DNA of 64,000 nt from an uncultured Alphaproteobacteria bacterium (GTDB taxonomy: Bacteria; Pseudomonadota; Alphaproteobacteria; RF32; CAG-239), in assembly GCA_910577095.1 (NCBI GenBank), contig CAJTLY010000005.1, positions 1 to 64,000 of the forward strand, in the 5' to 3' direction. Shown here one piece after another: positions 24,919 to 33,024 of this stretch (its first letter is position 1; the number at the start of each line of letters is the position of its first letter). The notes under the pieces are model-generated. The model had not been told where the DNA came from. It ran no database searches and was given only the letters and a program-made list of their open reading frames with translations. Position numbers and translations under genes: made by a program.

Positions 24919-25074
24919 CGCCTTACCGACAACGGCACGCCGCCGCCGCGGAAACGGCCGTGCGGCTGCGAATGGCGCCGGTAATTTGCTTTGTTGTTCA
25001 ATTCCCGCTTGCAATATTTCAAAAATTCGTTTAATATATTGTCAACCGATAATCAGGTGACGCTCCAAATTATC

Positions 25075-25250
25075 CAAGCAGAACCTGATGAAAGCTGTTT
25101 CGTCTTCCGCAAAGAAGGCGGAGCAGAGCGGATGCCCAAACTTTTGCCGCCTTTGGCGGCGCCGGGTTGAATCCGTCGTCAGCGCCCAAAAAAAGGGCGC
25201 GGGGCTGTGCTAAGCCTTTGCGTGGTCGGTGGTCTCGGATATTCCACCGC
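25075..25250. repeat. Hairpin-rich intergenic block between elements B and C
   Basis: Contains GCCGCC/GGCGGC (near 25143-25160) and GCGCCC/GGGCGC around a run of seven A (25182-25200). No gene is seen. It may be another dispersed element, but only one copy is in this window. Confidence 0.35.
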
Positions 25251-25253
25251 AAA

Positions 25254-25282
25254 TTGTTATCGTCGGATAACAATAATATATC
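25254..25282 (+). promoter_or_regulatory. Promoter in front of structured element C
   Basis: TTGTTA (25254-25259), a 17-bp spacer and TATATC (25277-25282). Predicted initiation lies about 7 nt before the element, as for copy B. Confidence 0.5.
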
Positions 25283-25295
25283 CCTCTGCCGAATG

Positions 25296-25386
25296 GCCGG
25301 GGGAGCTTTGGATATATGTCCAGAAACCGCAAGGTTTTAAAAATCCAAGGAGTCATGACCACGTATGATTTAGCAACTCCCCCGAC
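25296..25386 (+). ncRNA. Structured element copy C (candidate small RNA)
   Basis: P1 GCCGGGGGAG/CTCCCCCGAC has one mismatch. P2 is CTTTGGAT/ATCCAAGG (8 pairs, one G-T), where copy A has C-G pairs at the same places. The inner hairpin AAACC-GCAA-GGTTT and P3 AGTCAT/ATGATT are kept. It lies 119 bp upstream of the XRE regulator gene, so a cis-regulatory leader role is also possible. Confidence 0.5.
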
Positions 25387-25505
25387 CACCTTCGTTTCGA
25401 AAGTGGTTTTTTTGTTGCCCTCGGGCGGCAGAAAAGCAACTGTTCCCAGACTGGATAACAGGTGGTCATTTTATTGTTTTAACGATAAAAAGGGAATTTG
25501 TTGCA

Positions 25506-26054
25506 ATGGATATTTCAAGAAAATTTCGTGCCCGCCTGTTGGAGGGAGAACCTCATCCGATTGACGTGCATATCGGTCGTCGTTTGTGCAAACTGCGCCA
25601 TAATCTTCATATCAGCCAAACTGCGCTTGCCGACAAGATCGGCCTCACTTTTCAGCAGATCCAAAAGTACGAAAAAGGTGAGAACCGTCTCTCCTGCAGT
25701 CGGCTGTGGATGATCTGCGAAGCGATGGAAATCAACGTTTCGAGCTTTTTTGTCGGTATCGACGCCCAGACTTTGCGCAAAAGTCGCCGCTGGCTGGAAA
25801 AACTGTCGGAAGAGAAAATGAACAAACGCCAGTGGGAAGCTGCCCAAAAATGGGAAGCGGTCGAAGAAAAAGCGCGCCAAAAAGCGGCGGCGGCGAAGAC
25901 CGCAATCTCCAAGGGAGAAACGGCAGCGTCCGAGGGACGGGCGGCAGCGGCGAAAAGCGCGGTTGCTGCGAAAAGCCGGGTTAAAAAGCGGGCGGCAGCG
26001 TCCGACGTCCAACCGCCGGCAGACCAAAAACCGATCCGACGAAAGCGGTCATAA
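25506..26054 (+). CDS. XRE-family transcriptional regulator with Lys/Ala-rich tail
   Basis: A 182-residue protein. Residues about 18-80 form a Cro/C1-type helix-turn-helix domain (VHIGRRLCKLRHNLHISQTALADKIGLTFQQIQKYEKGENR), of the type very common in Alphaproteobacteria. From about residue 95 on it turns into a charged helix and then a Lys/Arg/Ala-rich tail (histone H1-like composition) ending in KPIRRKRS. This tail could bind DNA nonspecifically. Its 3' end is copied in the repeat unit downstream (26299-26449). A plausible regulator of neighbouring elements, but no operator is identified. Confidence 0.85.
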   Translation: MDISRKFRARLLEGEPHPIDVHIGRRLCKLRHNLHISQTALADKIGLTFQQIQKYEKGENRLSCSRLWMICEAMEINVSSFFVGIDAQTLRKSRRWLEKLSEEKMNKRQWEAAQKWEAVEEKARQKAAAAKTAISKGETAASEGRAAAAKSAVAAKSRVKKRAAASDVQPPADQKPIRRKRS

Positions 26055-26173
26055 AACCAAACCTCCGTCAGTGTTGACAGTATGTTGTGCACTCGTCGTG
26101 GTTGTAAAATGACGCGGTTGTGACCATGCGCCTTCCGTGACGGATAGTTGCGTACCCAAGCATCAGCGCTATT
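26023..26173. repeat. 151-bp repeat, copy 1 (overlaps the XRE gene end)
   Basis: Runs from within the last 11 codons of the XRE gene into the intergenic region and is highly similar over its whole 151 bp to 26299-26449. It includes the module GACGCGGTTGTGACCATGCG also seen in part elsewhere. Confidence 0.85.
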
Positions 26174-26298
26174 AATCCCCGCCACCCAACCACCGGTGCC
26201 ACCCTATATTCCGCCGGGGCAACCCGCCTCTGGACCGCCGACGCTGTCTCACACCCCACCGGAAGCAACACCGCCGAAACTCCTCCCGCCATGGGAGA

Positions 26299-26449
26299 AC
26301 CAAAAACCGATCCGCCGCGAGTGACCCAAAAACCAAACCTCCGTCCATGCTGACGGTATGTTGTGTACTCGTCTTGGTTGTAAAACGACGCGGTTGTGAC
26401 CATGCGCCTTCCGTGACGGATAGTTGCGTACCCAAGCATCAGCGCTATT
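26299..26449. repeat. 151-bp repeat, copy 2
   Basis: Second copy at a distance of 276 bp. Its left end keeps the AAAACCGATCCG sequence that codes the XRE C-terminus in copy 1, but without an intact gene, which shows that the duplication took the gene end with it. Confidence 0.85.
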
Positions 26450-26455
26450 TTTTTC

Positions 26456-26511
26456 CCGGTGCCGGTGAATTATACACGATAAAATTGTAAAAAATGACGC
26501 GGCTGTGACGA
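26456..26511 (-). repeat. Dispersed element with a TATAAT box, copy 1
   Basis: CCGGTGCCGGTGAATTATAC and the following CACGATAAAATTGTAAAAAA recur at 27213-27253. Read on the minus strand it holds TTTACA and GTGTATAAT, promoter-like. Its right part (GACGCGGCTGTGACG) matches the 151-bp repeats, so the elements are mosaics of shared modules. Confidence 0.6.
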
Positions 26512-26590
26512 GTTTTGTAAGGGTGTCGTCTCCAAACCATCGACAGCATCTCCTCACCTCTTAACCAATAGCACTACATCCCAGCACGGA

Positions 26591-26711
26591 CACGCCCACC
26601 TCCGATCCACACCCCCGCTACACGCCCGATATCGCCACAAGCCCACCTCCGATCCACACCCCCGCTATACGCCCGACACCGTCACACGCCCCTTCCGATC
26701 CGCACCCCCGA
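26591..26711. repeat. Tandem 46-47-bp C-rich units
   Basis: TCCGATCCACACCCCCGCTA starts at 26601 and 26648, and a shorter diverged unit follows at 26694. Very C-rich on the plus strand and non-coding. Confidence 0.75.
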
Positions 26712-26739
26712 CACCCCCCATCTTCTTATCCATGCTGCC

Positions 26740-27200
26740 ATTTCCCGGTCTTCTCGATTGTAAAGCTTTTGATATCCGTGAATAGGCGGTCGATGACAGG
26801 GGGAAAAGGCGGTGACGTTTGGAGGACGAGCGAAGGCCGAAAGAAAAAAGAAGATAGACGGCCGGGAGGAGAGCAAGAGAACGGGAAGTGTGGGGCGTGA
26901 CAGGGGGAAAAGGACAATGACGGATAAGTGTTTTCCGGCAATGGAAGGCGAGGAAGAGGAGAGAAAAGGCAGGTAGAACAGTTGTCGGTAGCGGCAGAAG
27001 GAGAGAGGAAACGGATAGAAAAGAGGGAGGGAGAAAGCGACGGGCAGAAGACGGAGTGGAAAAAGCAGAGAGACGGCCGAGTGGAAAGTGAGAAAAGGGG
27101 AGTATGCTGCCGCCGCAAGGATCGAGGAAAGAGCGGGCGAAAAATTATGGAAAAGAAAAAAATAGAGAGGAACGGCGGAGGGACTGCCGTGGAAGTCTGG
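26740..27200. other. Purine-rich non-coding stretch
   Basis: The plus strand is dominated by A and G over more than 400 bp and contains a short duplicated motif (GACAGGGGGAAAAGG near 26797 and 26900). Frames on either strand are low-complexity, so no gene is called. Confidence 0.5.
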
Positions 27201-27212
27201 GAAACGTTTTTT

Positions 27213-27253
27213 GCCGGTGCCGGTAGATTATACACGATAAGATTGTAAAAAAT
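27213..27253 (-). repeat. Dispersed element with a TATAAT box, copy 2
   Basis: Near-identical to the left part of 26456-26511. It is followed by the palindrome ATGGTTATAACCAT and ACGCCTTCCGCGATCGG, related to the right part of the 151-bp repeat. Confidence 0.6.
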
Positions 27254-27346
27254 ATGGTTATAACCATACGCCTTCCGCGATCGGCCGCTGTGGTTGTTTT
27301 TTGTCGTTGCTTTCGGCAAAAGAAGCGGAGAGGGAACGGCCGGCGG

Positions 27347-27970
27347 CTATTCCCACTCAATCATCGGATAGTCGTCTTTGCCGCCCGGCAGTTGAAAGTG
27401 CCACCATTCGCTGCTGATCGGTTCAAAACCAACCGAGGTCATGATCTTTTTCAACAACTCGCGGTTGTTGATTTCTTCGGCATAACGGGTATCAAGAAAA
27501 TCTTGCCGCGCTTTTTCCAGATGTTTGTAAAAAGGCTCGGTCACTCCCTTGGCAATTTGTTTGGCATATTTTTTCTCATAAGCGTCCACTTCGGTCGGAA
27601 ATTTGAGGTTGCGGCCTTTGAGGTCGGTCAGACAGCAGTCGATCGCGGTGCCGTAACAATGCAGACTGTTTTCGGGACGGCTGGCAAAAAAGCCCTCTAC
27701 CGGCACCAGTTCCAAAAAACGCCGATGGGCAACCGGCGGCCGATAGGCGTCGCGGATACGTAGTTTCAGTTCCTGATCCGCCAGCTGCGAAGCCAACTCC
27801 TGCAGCCGCACCGCCACGTCCAGATGAGCATAGGCGCGGTCGCCGAAACCAACCTCTTTATATACCGGACGCATCACCATATTCTCTGAGGTGGCGTACA
27901 TCATGTCAATAATAAAAAAGCTGCCGCTGATTTCGGTAAGGTTGTTTTTAATCAGAAAATTTCTGTCCAT
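27347..27970 (-). CDS. D-alanyl-D-alanine dipeptidase, VanX/DdpX family
   Basis: A 207-residue zinc peptidase of the M15D group. The motifs are RIRDAYRP (substrate-binding Arg), SLHCYGTAID (SxHxxGxAxD zinc site) and EWWHF (catalytic Glu and third zinc ligand). No signal peptide, so cytoplasmic: it would split D-Ala-D-Ala, either recycling cell-wall dipeptide or feeding on it. It is not evidence of vancomycin resistance, because no vanHA genes are near. It is the last gene of the hflK-hflC-degP-holC run, 4 bp after holC. Confidence 0.88.
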   Translation of the reverse strand: MDRNFLIKNNLTEISGSFFIIDMMYATSENMVMRPVYKEVGFGDRAYAHLDVAVRLQELASQLADQELKLRIRDAYRPPVAHRRFLELVPVEGFFASRPENSLHCYGTAIDCCLTDLKGRNLKFPTEVDAYEKKYAKQIAKGVTEPFYKHLEKARQDFLDTRYAEEINNRELLKKIMTSVGFEPISSEWWHFQLPGGKDDYPMIEWE

Positions 27971-27974
27971 CTGT

Positions 27975-28430
27975 TTATCCTTTCTGTTGCCACGATCCGT
28001 TGTCGTTTTGCTGCCAGTAAAAAATATCGGCGTTTTGCTGCTTGAGCTCTTTCCACATTTGCCGCGCCTGGGTCAGACTCTCCGGCGCATTGCCGTCAAA
28101 GATGTTAAAAACCCGTTCAAACTGCTGCATCGTTTCCCATCCGCAACGGGCACCGTCGACCAAAAACAAAAATTTGGCGTCGTTGGGGACGTCGTCGCCG
28201 GCGGTCAGCCAAATCGGCTGCAACTCTCCCGAGCCGTCCTTGCGACTGCCGTGGGGCAGAAAAGAAGTGTCGTTATAGGTCCATAACAGCGCGTTCAAAA
28301 AATCGACCCGCTCGTCGTTGCCGATCTTCACCGCAATTTTGTTGCCGGTGGCATAGGCTTTTTCCAGCAGTTTCGGCAACACGTCCTCCAGACGCTGATT
28401 TTGCAAATGATAAAAATCGACCCGGCTCAT
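27975..28430 (-). CDS. holC: DNA polymerase III subunit chi
   Basis: A 151-residue protein of the HolC family (VDFYHLQ start, RVDFLNALLWTYNDTSFLPHG, PIWLTAGDDVPN). Chi links the clamp loader to SSB during replication; SSB is encoded in this window with the DDDIPF tip that chi binds. The start codon overlaps the degP stop by 4 nt (ATGA), showing translational coupling. Confidence 0.9.
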   Translation of the reverse strand: MSRVDFYHLQNQRLEDVLPKLLEKAYATGNKIAVKIGNDERVDFLNALLWTYNDTSFLPHGSRKDGSGELQPIWLTAGDDVPNDAKFLFLVDGARCGWETMQQFERVFNIFDGNAPESLTQARQMWKELKQQNADIFYWQQNDNGSWQQKG

Positions 28431-29821
28431 GGCTTTAGCTTTATTTGTAAAACGTTGATGTCATCCTGCTCGGCATTCTGAATCATCAGATGCAGCGGGC
28501 GTTTTTGCTGGCGCGCTTCCTCAATGTGCTCCAGAGCCGCCCCTAAGGTAACGCAGTCTTTGAGGTCGGTTTTGATGATGATGTCGCCGCGTTTGATGCC
28601 CTGACGGTCGGCATCGCTGCCCAATTCCACCCCTTCGACCAACAGTCCCATCGTCGTCGGCGAAAGCTGCATGTTTTTAACGATCTCGGGCGTGATTTCC
28701 TTAAGAATCAGGCCGGTTTGTTTTAAGATTTTGCCGCTTTCCGAGTCCGGCTTGACCTGTTCGCGCGGTGCCGCTTTGGGCGATTTCGGCATATTCTCCA
28801 CTTTGACCGTCAGCGGTTCGATTTCCTGATTGCGCCAGACGATCAGCTGAATCTCTTCGCCGGCCGGCGTTTCGGCGACCAAGCGCGAAAAGTCCTTGCA
28901 GCTGTTGATTTCGTGCTGTCCGAGACTGATGATCACGTCGCCCGCCTGCAAGCCGGCACGGGCAGCCGGTCCGTTTTCGGTAATGCCGGAAACGATGATG
29001 CCCTGCGCGTCTTTGAGGTTGAGGCTGCGCGCCAGGTTTTTGGTGTTGGGTTGTACCCGGATGCCGATCCAGCCGCGCCGGACTTCGCCGCTTTGTTCCA
29101 ACTGTTTGACGATCCATGCCGCCAGATTGGCCGGAATCGCAAAGCCGATCCCCATGTTGTTGCCCGAGGTGGAAAACAGCGCCGAATTGATGCCGATTAC
29201 TTCGCCTTTGGTATTAAACATCGGGCCGCCGGAACTGCCCTGATTGATGGCGGCGTCGGTCTGGATGAAATTGTCATACGGTCCGGCGGCAATATCGCGC
29301 GATTTGGCAGAGACGATGCCGGCGGTTACGCTGCCGCCGAGCCCGAACGGATTGCCGATCGCCAGCACCCAGTCGCCGACCCTGATGGCGTCGGAATCGC
29401 CGAAAGTGACTTTGTCGAGCTCAAACGGCGGTTCAATTTTGATCAGCGCAATATCGGTTTTTTCGTCGCCGCCGATAATGTCGGCTTCGGCTTCCGTGTT
29501 GTCAAACAAAACGACGTTAACGACTTCGGCATTTTCAATCACATGATAGTTGGTGATGATATATCCGTCTTCGCTGATAATAAAGCCCGAGCCCAGCGCC
29601 ACCCGGCCTTCCAGCGGATCATAATATTCGCCGTCATCGGTGGCGGCGTCCTTTGCGCCGGGAATGTTGATCCGGTCGGGCTGCTGGATGGTGGAGATGT
29701 TGACCACGGTCGGGATCAGCTTTTCCGCCAGATCGGCAAAGGACGGAAAACCGTACTGTGCCTGTGCCGGAAAAACCGCGCCCGCAATCATTATTGTCAG
29801 CCAAAGTCGTAATTTGCGCAT
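28427..29821 (-). CDS. degP: Periplasmic serine protease, Do/DegP (HtrA) family
   Basis: A 464-residue protein with a signal peptide (LTIMIAGAVFPAQA), a trypsin-like domain whose triad is His in ITNYHVIE, Asp in DIALIKI and Ser in GSSGGP, and two PDZ domains (about 270-340 and 385-460). It degrades or refolds damaged envelope proteins. It follows hflC by 4 bp in the hflK-hflC-degP order frequent in Alphaproteobacteria. Paralogues such as DegQ cannot be excluded. Confidence 0.93.
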   Translation of the reverse strand: MRKLRLWLTIMIAGAVFPAQAQYGFPSFADLAEKLIPTVVNISTIQQPDRINIPGAKDAATDDGEYYDPLEGRVALGSGFIISEDGYIITNYHVIENAEVVNVVLFDNTEAEADIIGGDEKTDIALIKIEPPFELDKVTFGDSDAIRVGDWVLAIGNPFGLGGSVTAGIVSAKSRDIAAGPYDNFIQTDAAINQGSSGGPMFNTKGEVIGINSALFSTSGNNMGIGFAIPANLAAWIVKQLEQSGEVRRGWIGIRVQPNTKNLARSLNLKDAQGIIVSGITENGPAARAGLQAGDVIISLGQHEINSCKDFSRLVAETPAGEEIQLIVWRNQEIEPLTVKVENMPKSPKAAPREQVKPDSESGKILKQTGLILKEITPEIVKNMQLSPTTMGLLVEGVELGSDADRQGIKRGDIIIKTDLKDCVTLGAALEHIEEARQQKRPLHLMIQNAEQDDINVLQIKLKP

Positions 29822-29825
29822 TTTC

Positions 29826-30689
29826 TTATCTCATCGATTGGCGAAAAAATTGAAAGAATTCGCTGTCGGGAGACAGAACCATTGCCGCATTGCCGTCGGA
29901 AAGCGCATTTTTGTAAGCTTCGAGCGAACGATAAAAGGCATAAAATTCCATATCCTGGCCGGCGGCGTTGTTCCAGATCATAATTGCCTGTTCGTCGCCC
30001 TGACCGCGAATAATCTGAGCCTGTTTGTTGGCGTCGGCGAGAATAAGGGTTTCTTCCTTGTCGGCGCTGGCCTTGATCTTTTGTGCCGCTTGCGAGCCTT
30101 GGGCGCGGAACTCTTTGGCCTCGCGTTCGCGTTCGGTTTTCATCCGTGCGTTAATCGCCTGCAAAACTTCCAGCGGCAGGTCGGCGCGCCGGATGCGCAC
30201 GTCGGCGACGCTGACGCCGATTTGTTCGGCGTCCACTTTAACTGCGGCGCTGATGTCGTTCATGATCTGGGTGCGTTTTTGCGACAGCAGTTCCTGCAAA
30301 GTGCTGCGGCCGAGGATTTTGCGGATTGAAGAATTGACGATTTCCGCCAGTTTGCTTTGCGCCTGATATTCGGTACGCACGGTTTTGTAAAAACGCAGCG
30401 GATCGACAATCTTATAACGGGTGAAACTGTCAACGTCGAGACGTTTCTTGTCGTTAAGCACCACTTCTTGGGCCGGCGGATCCAAATTGAGCAGGCGGGC
30501 GTCGTAGAAAACCACGTTCTGAATCAGCGGAATTTTCATTTTCAGGCCCGGTTCCTTAACCACCCGGATCGGACGGCCGAATTGCAGAACCAACGCCTGT
30601 TCGCCCTGATTGACCGTATAGATGCTGCCGGCGGCAACTGCCAGCACCGCAATGCCGAGAGCGGCCAAAATATACTGAAGTTTACTCAT
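29826..30689 (-). CDS. hflC: FtsH protease modulator HflC
   Basis: A 287-residue SPFH/band 7 protein with an N-terminal membrane anchor (about residues 7-24: ALGIAVLAVAAGSIYTV) and a long helical C-terminal part facing the periplasm. With HflK it forms the cage around the FtsH protease in the inner membrane. Its start overlaps the hflK stop by 8 bp. Confidence 0.94.
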   Translation of the reverse strand: MSKLQYILAALGIAVLAVAAGSIYTVNQGEQALVLQFGRPIRVVKEPGLKMKIPLIQNVVFYDARLLNLDPPAQEVVLNDKKRLDVDSFTRYKIVDPLRFYKTVRTEYQAQSKLAEIVNSSIRKILGRSTLQELLSQKRTQIMNDISAAVKVDAEQIGVSVADVRIRRADLPLEVLQAINARMKTEREREAKEFRAQGSQAAQKIKASADKEETLILADANKQAQIIRGQGDEQAIMIWNNAAGQDMEFYAFYRSLEAYKNALSDGNAAMVLSPDSEFFQFFRQSMR

Positions 30690-31737
30690 TGGCGGTGCCT
30701 CCTTTGGTTGTTTTCAGCCCGTCCAACGGCAGATAAGGCAGCACGTTGGTGCCTTTTGCCGAAGGATCGAGAATCACTTTGTTGGAATTTTTAAGGACAT
30801 TTTCCATCGTTTCCAGATACATGCGTTTGGCGGTGACGGCTTTGCCTTTTTTATAAGCCTGATAAACCGAGTTGAAGCGGTCGGCTTCACCTTTGGCTTT
30901 GTTGACCACCGCTTCCTTGTAGGCTTCGGCACTCAGCAAAATTTTCGAAGCGCGCCCGCGGGCATTCGGCACCACTTCGTTGCGATAGGCTTCGGCTTCG
31001 TTTTTGAATCTTTCCATGTCGGCTTTGGCGCGCTGCACTTCGTTAAACGCGTCGACCACCTGCTTCGGCGGATCGGCTTTTTGCAGTTTGACACGCACAA
31101 TTTCTACGCCGGAGCCGAAATCGTCCAACACTTTTTGCAGTTCCAGCTTGGTGTCTTCTTCGACTTTGCCGCGGTCGCCGGAAATGATCGGCATCATTTG
31201 CGACTGGCCGACAATTTCGCGCAGAACCGATTGGGCGGCCACGCTCACCGTTTGATCCGGGTTGCGCATGTTGAACAGATAGTCGCGAGCGTTCTTAACC
31301 CGCCAGACCACGGTCAGGTTAATGTCGACGATGTTTTCGTCGCCGGTCAGCATATGGCTCTCGGTAAAGGCGCGCGAAACGTTGGAAACTCGGTTGCTTT
31401 CGGCCACGCCGAGATTAATGCTTCGTTCTTGGGTCATGCTGACTTTTTCTACCGTTTCGATCGGGAAGGGCAGATGATAGTGCAGTCCCGGCTCGGTGGT
31501 GTCGACATATTTGCCGAAGCGCAGCACGACGCCCTGTTCGTTGGTCTGTACCTGATAAAAACCGGAAGCCAGCCATAAGGCAATGACGCCGGCAATAATC
31601 AGTTTGGGACCGGCGTCAAGCTTGAGCCCGCTTCCGCCGGTTTTGGGTTTGCGAAATTTCAGAACTTTTTCGCTGTTGGACTCGCCTTGCCACGGGCCTT
31701 CGTCGTTGTCGTCCCACGGTCCTTTGTTTTCAGCCAT
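30682..31737 (-). CDS. hflK: FtsH protease modulator HflK
   Basis: A 351-residue SPFH protein. The Gly/Asn-rich cytoplasmic N-terminus (WDDNDEGPWQGE) is typical of HflK, followed by a membrane helix (about residues 45-62) and a band 7 domain (NEQGVVLRFGKYVDTTEPGLH). It partners HflC. First gene of the operon, with a promoter at 31778-31806 and mrp divergent. Confidence 0.94.
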   Translation of the reverse strand: MAENKGPWDDNDEGPWQGESNSEKVLKFRKPKTGGSGLKLDAGPKLIIAGVIALWLASGFYQVQTNEQGVVLRFGKYVDTTEPGLHYHLPFPIETVEKVSMTQERSINLGVAESNRVSNVSRAFTESHMLTGDENIVDINLTVVWRVKNARDYLFNMRNPDQTVSVAAQSVLREIVGQSQMMPIISGDRGKVEEDTKLELQKVLDDFGSGVEIVRVKLQKADPPKQVVDAFNEVQRAKADMERFKNEAEAYRNEVVPNARGRASKILLSAEAYKEAVVNKAKGEADRFNSVYQAYKKGKAVTAKRMYLETMENVLKNSNKVILDPSAKGTNVLPYLPLDGLKTTKGGTANE

Positions 31738-31763
31738 ATTTTTACACCTCGTTGTTTATTGTG

Positions 31764-31792
31764 TTGCTTTAAAATCATATATAATATAAATA
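31764..31792 (+). promoter_or_regulatory. Candidate promoter of mrp
   Basis: TTGCTT (31764-31769), a 17-bp spacer and TAAATA (31787-31792). It overlaps the divergent hflK promoter, so the two may compete. Confidence 0.4.
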
Positions 31793-31806
31793 CAATCTAA
31801 AAACAA
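31778..31806 (-). promoter_or_regulatory. Candidate promoter of the hflK operon
   Basis: Minus strand TTGTTT (31806-31801), a 17-bp spacer and TATATA (31783-31778), 41 bp before the start codon. Confidence 0.5.
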
Positions 31807-31841
31807 TTAATCATATGACAATATCAACAGGAGAGAGTTAA

Positions 31842-32822
31842 GTGGAAACCGATTTGCGACAGATCGTCGCCCGATATTTTGCCCCGGAAACGATCGAAAG
31901 CGTCAAAGTGTTTAACCGCCGGGCAATCGTCACGCTGGTCAATGCTGTCGAAGACGCGTCCCGGGCCGGGGAGTTGGAAAATGCCTTAAAAGAACGTCCC
32001 GAAATTGACAAGGTATCTGTTGTTTATACTTCTGCCCGCCGGGAAGAAGGCGACAATCACTGGAAAATTCCGGGGGTTAAAAAGATTATTGCGGTTGCTT
32101 CGGGCAAAGGCGGAGTCGGAAAATCGACCACCGCGGTCAATCTGGCGCTGGCGTTAGCCGCTCTCGGCAAGAAAGTGGCGTTGTTTGATGCCGATATTTA
32201 CGGGCCGTCGGTTCCGACCATGCTGGGGTTTGAGGGCGTTTCGCCGATTTCGTACGACGGGCGCACTTTTGAACCGTTTGAAAACCTCGGGCTGAAATCG
32301 ATGTCGATCGGCAGCCTGATTGAACGCGATACGCCGCTGATCTGGCGCGGTCCGAAAGCCTGCGGCGCATTGCAGCAGTTGCTGACCGAAGTGAACTGGG
32401 GCGAAATTGACATTATGGTGATTGATATGCCCCCCGGTACCGGCGATATTCAGATTACGCTGGCGCAGCAGGTAAAACTTGACGGTGCGCTGATTGTTTC
32501 AACCCCGCAGGACATTGCGCTGATTGATGCCGTCAAAGGGGTTAACATGTTCAAAAAGGTTGACGTGCCGATTTTGGGCATTGTCGAAAATATGAGTTAT
32601 TATCTGTGTCCCGACTGCGGACATAAGGAATTTGTGTTCGGCGAACACGGTGCGCGCGAAACCGCGCAGCGTCTGGGAGAAAAGTTTTTGGGCGAAATCC
32701 CGCTGAATATTAAAATCCGCAGCTATTCCGACGGCGGCACGCCGATTGTTTATGCCGAACCCGACAGCGCGTTCAGCGAGGCTTACCGTGAAATTGCCGC
32801 TCAGATCGCCGCGGCCCTCTGA
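31842..32822 (+). CDS. mrp: Mrp/NBP35-type iron-sulfur carrier ATPase
   Basis: A 326-residue protein starting at GTG behind AGGAGAGAG. It has an N-terminal DUF59-like segment (about 1-85), then a P-loop of the deviant Walker type (ASGKGGVGKSTT near residue 90), VLIDMPPGTGD-like Walker B, and a CPDC motif near residue 254 that binds the bridging Fe-S cluster. It carries Fe-S clusters to apoproteins in the cytoplasm. Confidence 0.93.
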   Translation: METDLRQIVARYFAPETIESVKVFNRRAIVTLVNAVEDASRAGELENALKERPEIDKVSVVYTSARREEGDNHWKIPGVKKIIAVASGKGGVGKSTTAVNLALALAALGKKVALFDADIYGPSVPTMLGFEGVSPISYDGRTFEPFENLGLKSMSIGSLIERDTPLIWRGPKACGALQQLLTEVNWGEIDIMVIDMPPGTGDIQITLAQQVKLDGALIVSTPQDIALIDAVKGVNMFKKVDVPILGIVENMSYYLCPDCGHKEFVFGEHGARETAQRLGEKFLGEIPLNIKIRSYSDGGTPIVYAEPDSAFSEAYREIAAQIAAAL

Positions 32823-32843
32823 TTGTTGAGGAAAAAAGGATCA

Positions 32844-32877
32844 AAGTCCGGATCGTTCCAAACGACCGGGCTTTTTT
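32844..32877 (+). terminator. Terminator of mrp
   Basis: Stem AAGTCCGG with CCGGGCTT, extended inside by TCGT/ACGA, followed by six T. Confidence 0.8.
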
Positions 32878-32925
32878 GATGCGTGGAGCAGTTGGGCAAT
32901 GGTTAATTATGGAAAACAAAAGATA

Positions 32926-33015
32926 GCCGGGGAGTTTGTGAAGCTGATAGCGAACTGACTCTCCGAATTTTTAAAACCCATAAGGTTTCTGAACATATAT
33001 CCAGAGCTCCCCGAC
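32926..33015 (-). ncRNA. Structured element copy D (candidate small RNA)
   Basis: Minus-strand copy of the element seen at 24.7-25.4 kb. P1 is GTCGGGGAG/CTCCCCGGC. P2 is CTCTGGAT/ATTCGGAG, all eight positions pairing although several bases differ from copies A and C. The inner hairpin AAACC-TTATG-GGTTT has a longer loop. P3 is not kept. The potential reading frame of the other copies is shifted here, so the structure rather than a peptide is conserved. Confidence 0.5.
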
Positions 33016-33024
33016 TACAACCTG

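Noticed and set aside
24848..25060. Small peptide gene inside the structured elements (common start MSRNRKVLKIQGVM)
   Set aside because: The frame is not kept in copy D, whereas base pairing is; downstream parts of the peptides differ completely. A leader peptide in some copies cannot be fully excluded.
26726..27319. Minus-strand 197-codon frame in the purine-rich region
   Set aside because: Product almost only Ser, Pro, Phe and Arg, reflecting the base bias.
27347..27970. Vancomycin resistance gene vanX
   Set aside because: Only the dipeptidase family is present; no vanH or vanA partner, and a Gram-negative context. Dipeptide recycling is more likely.
28913..29812. 299-codon open frame antisense to degP
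   Set aside because: Shadow of the protease gene.
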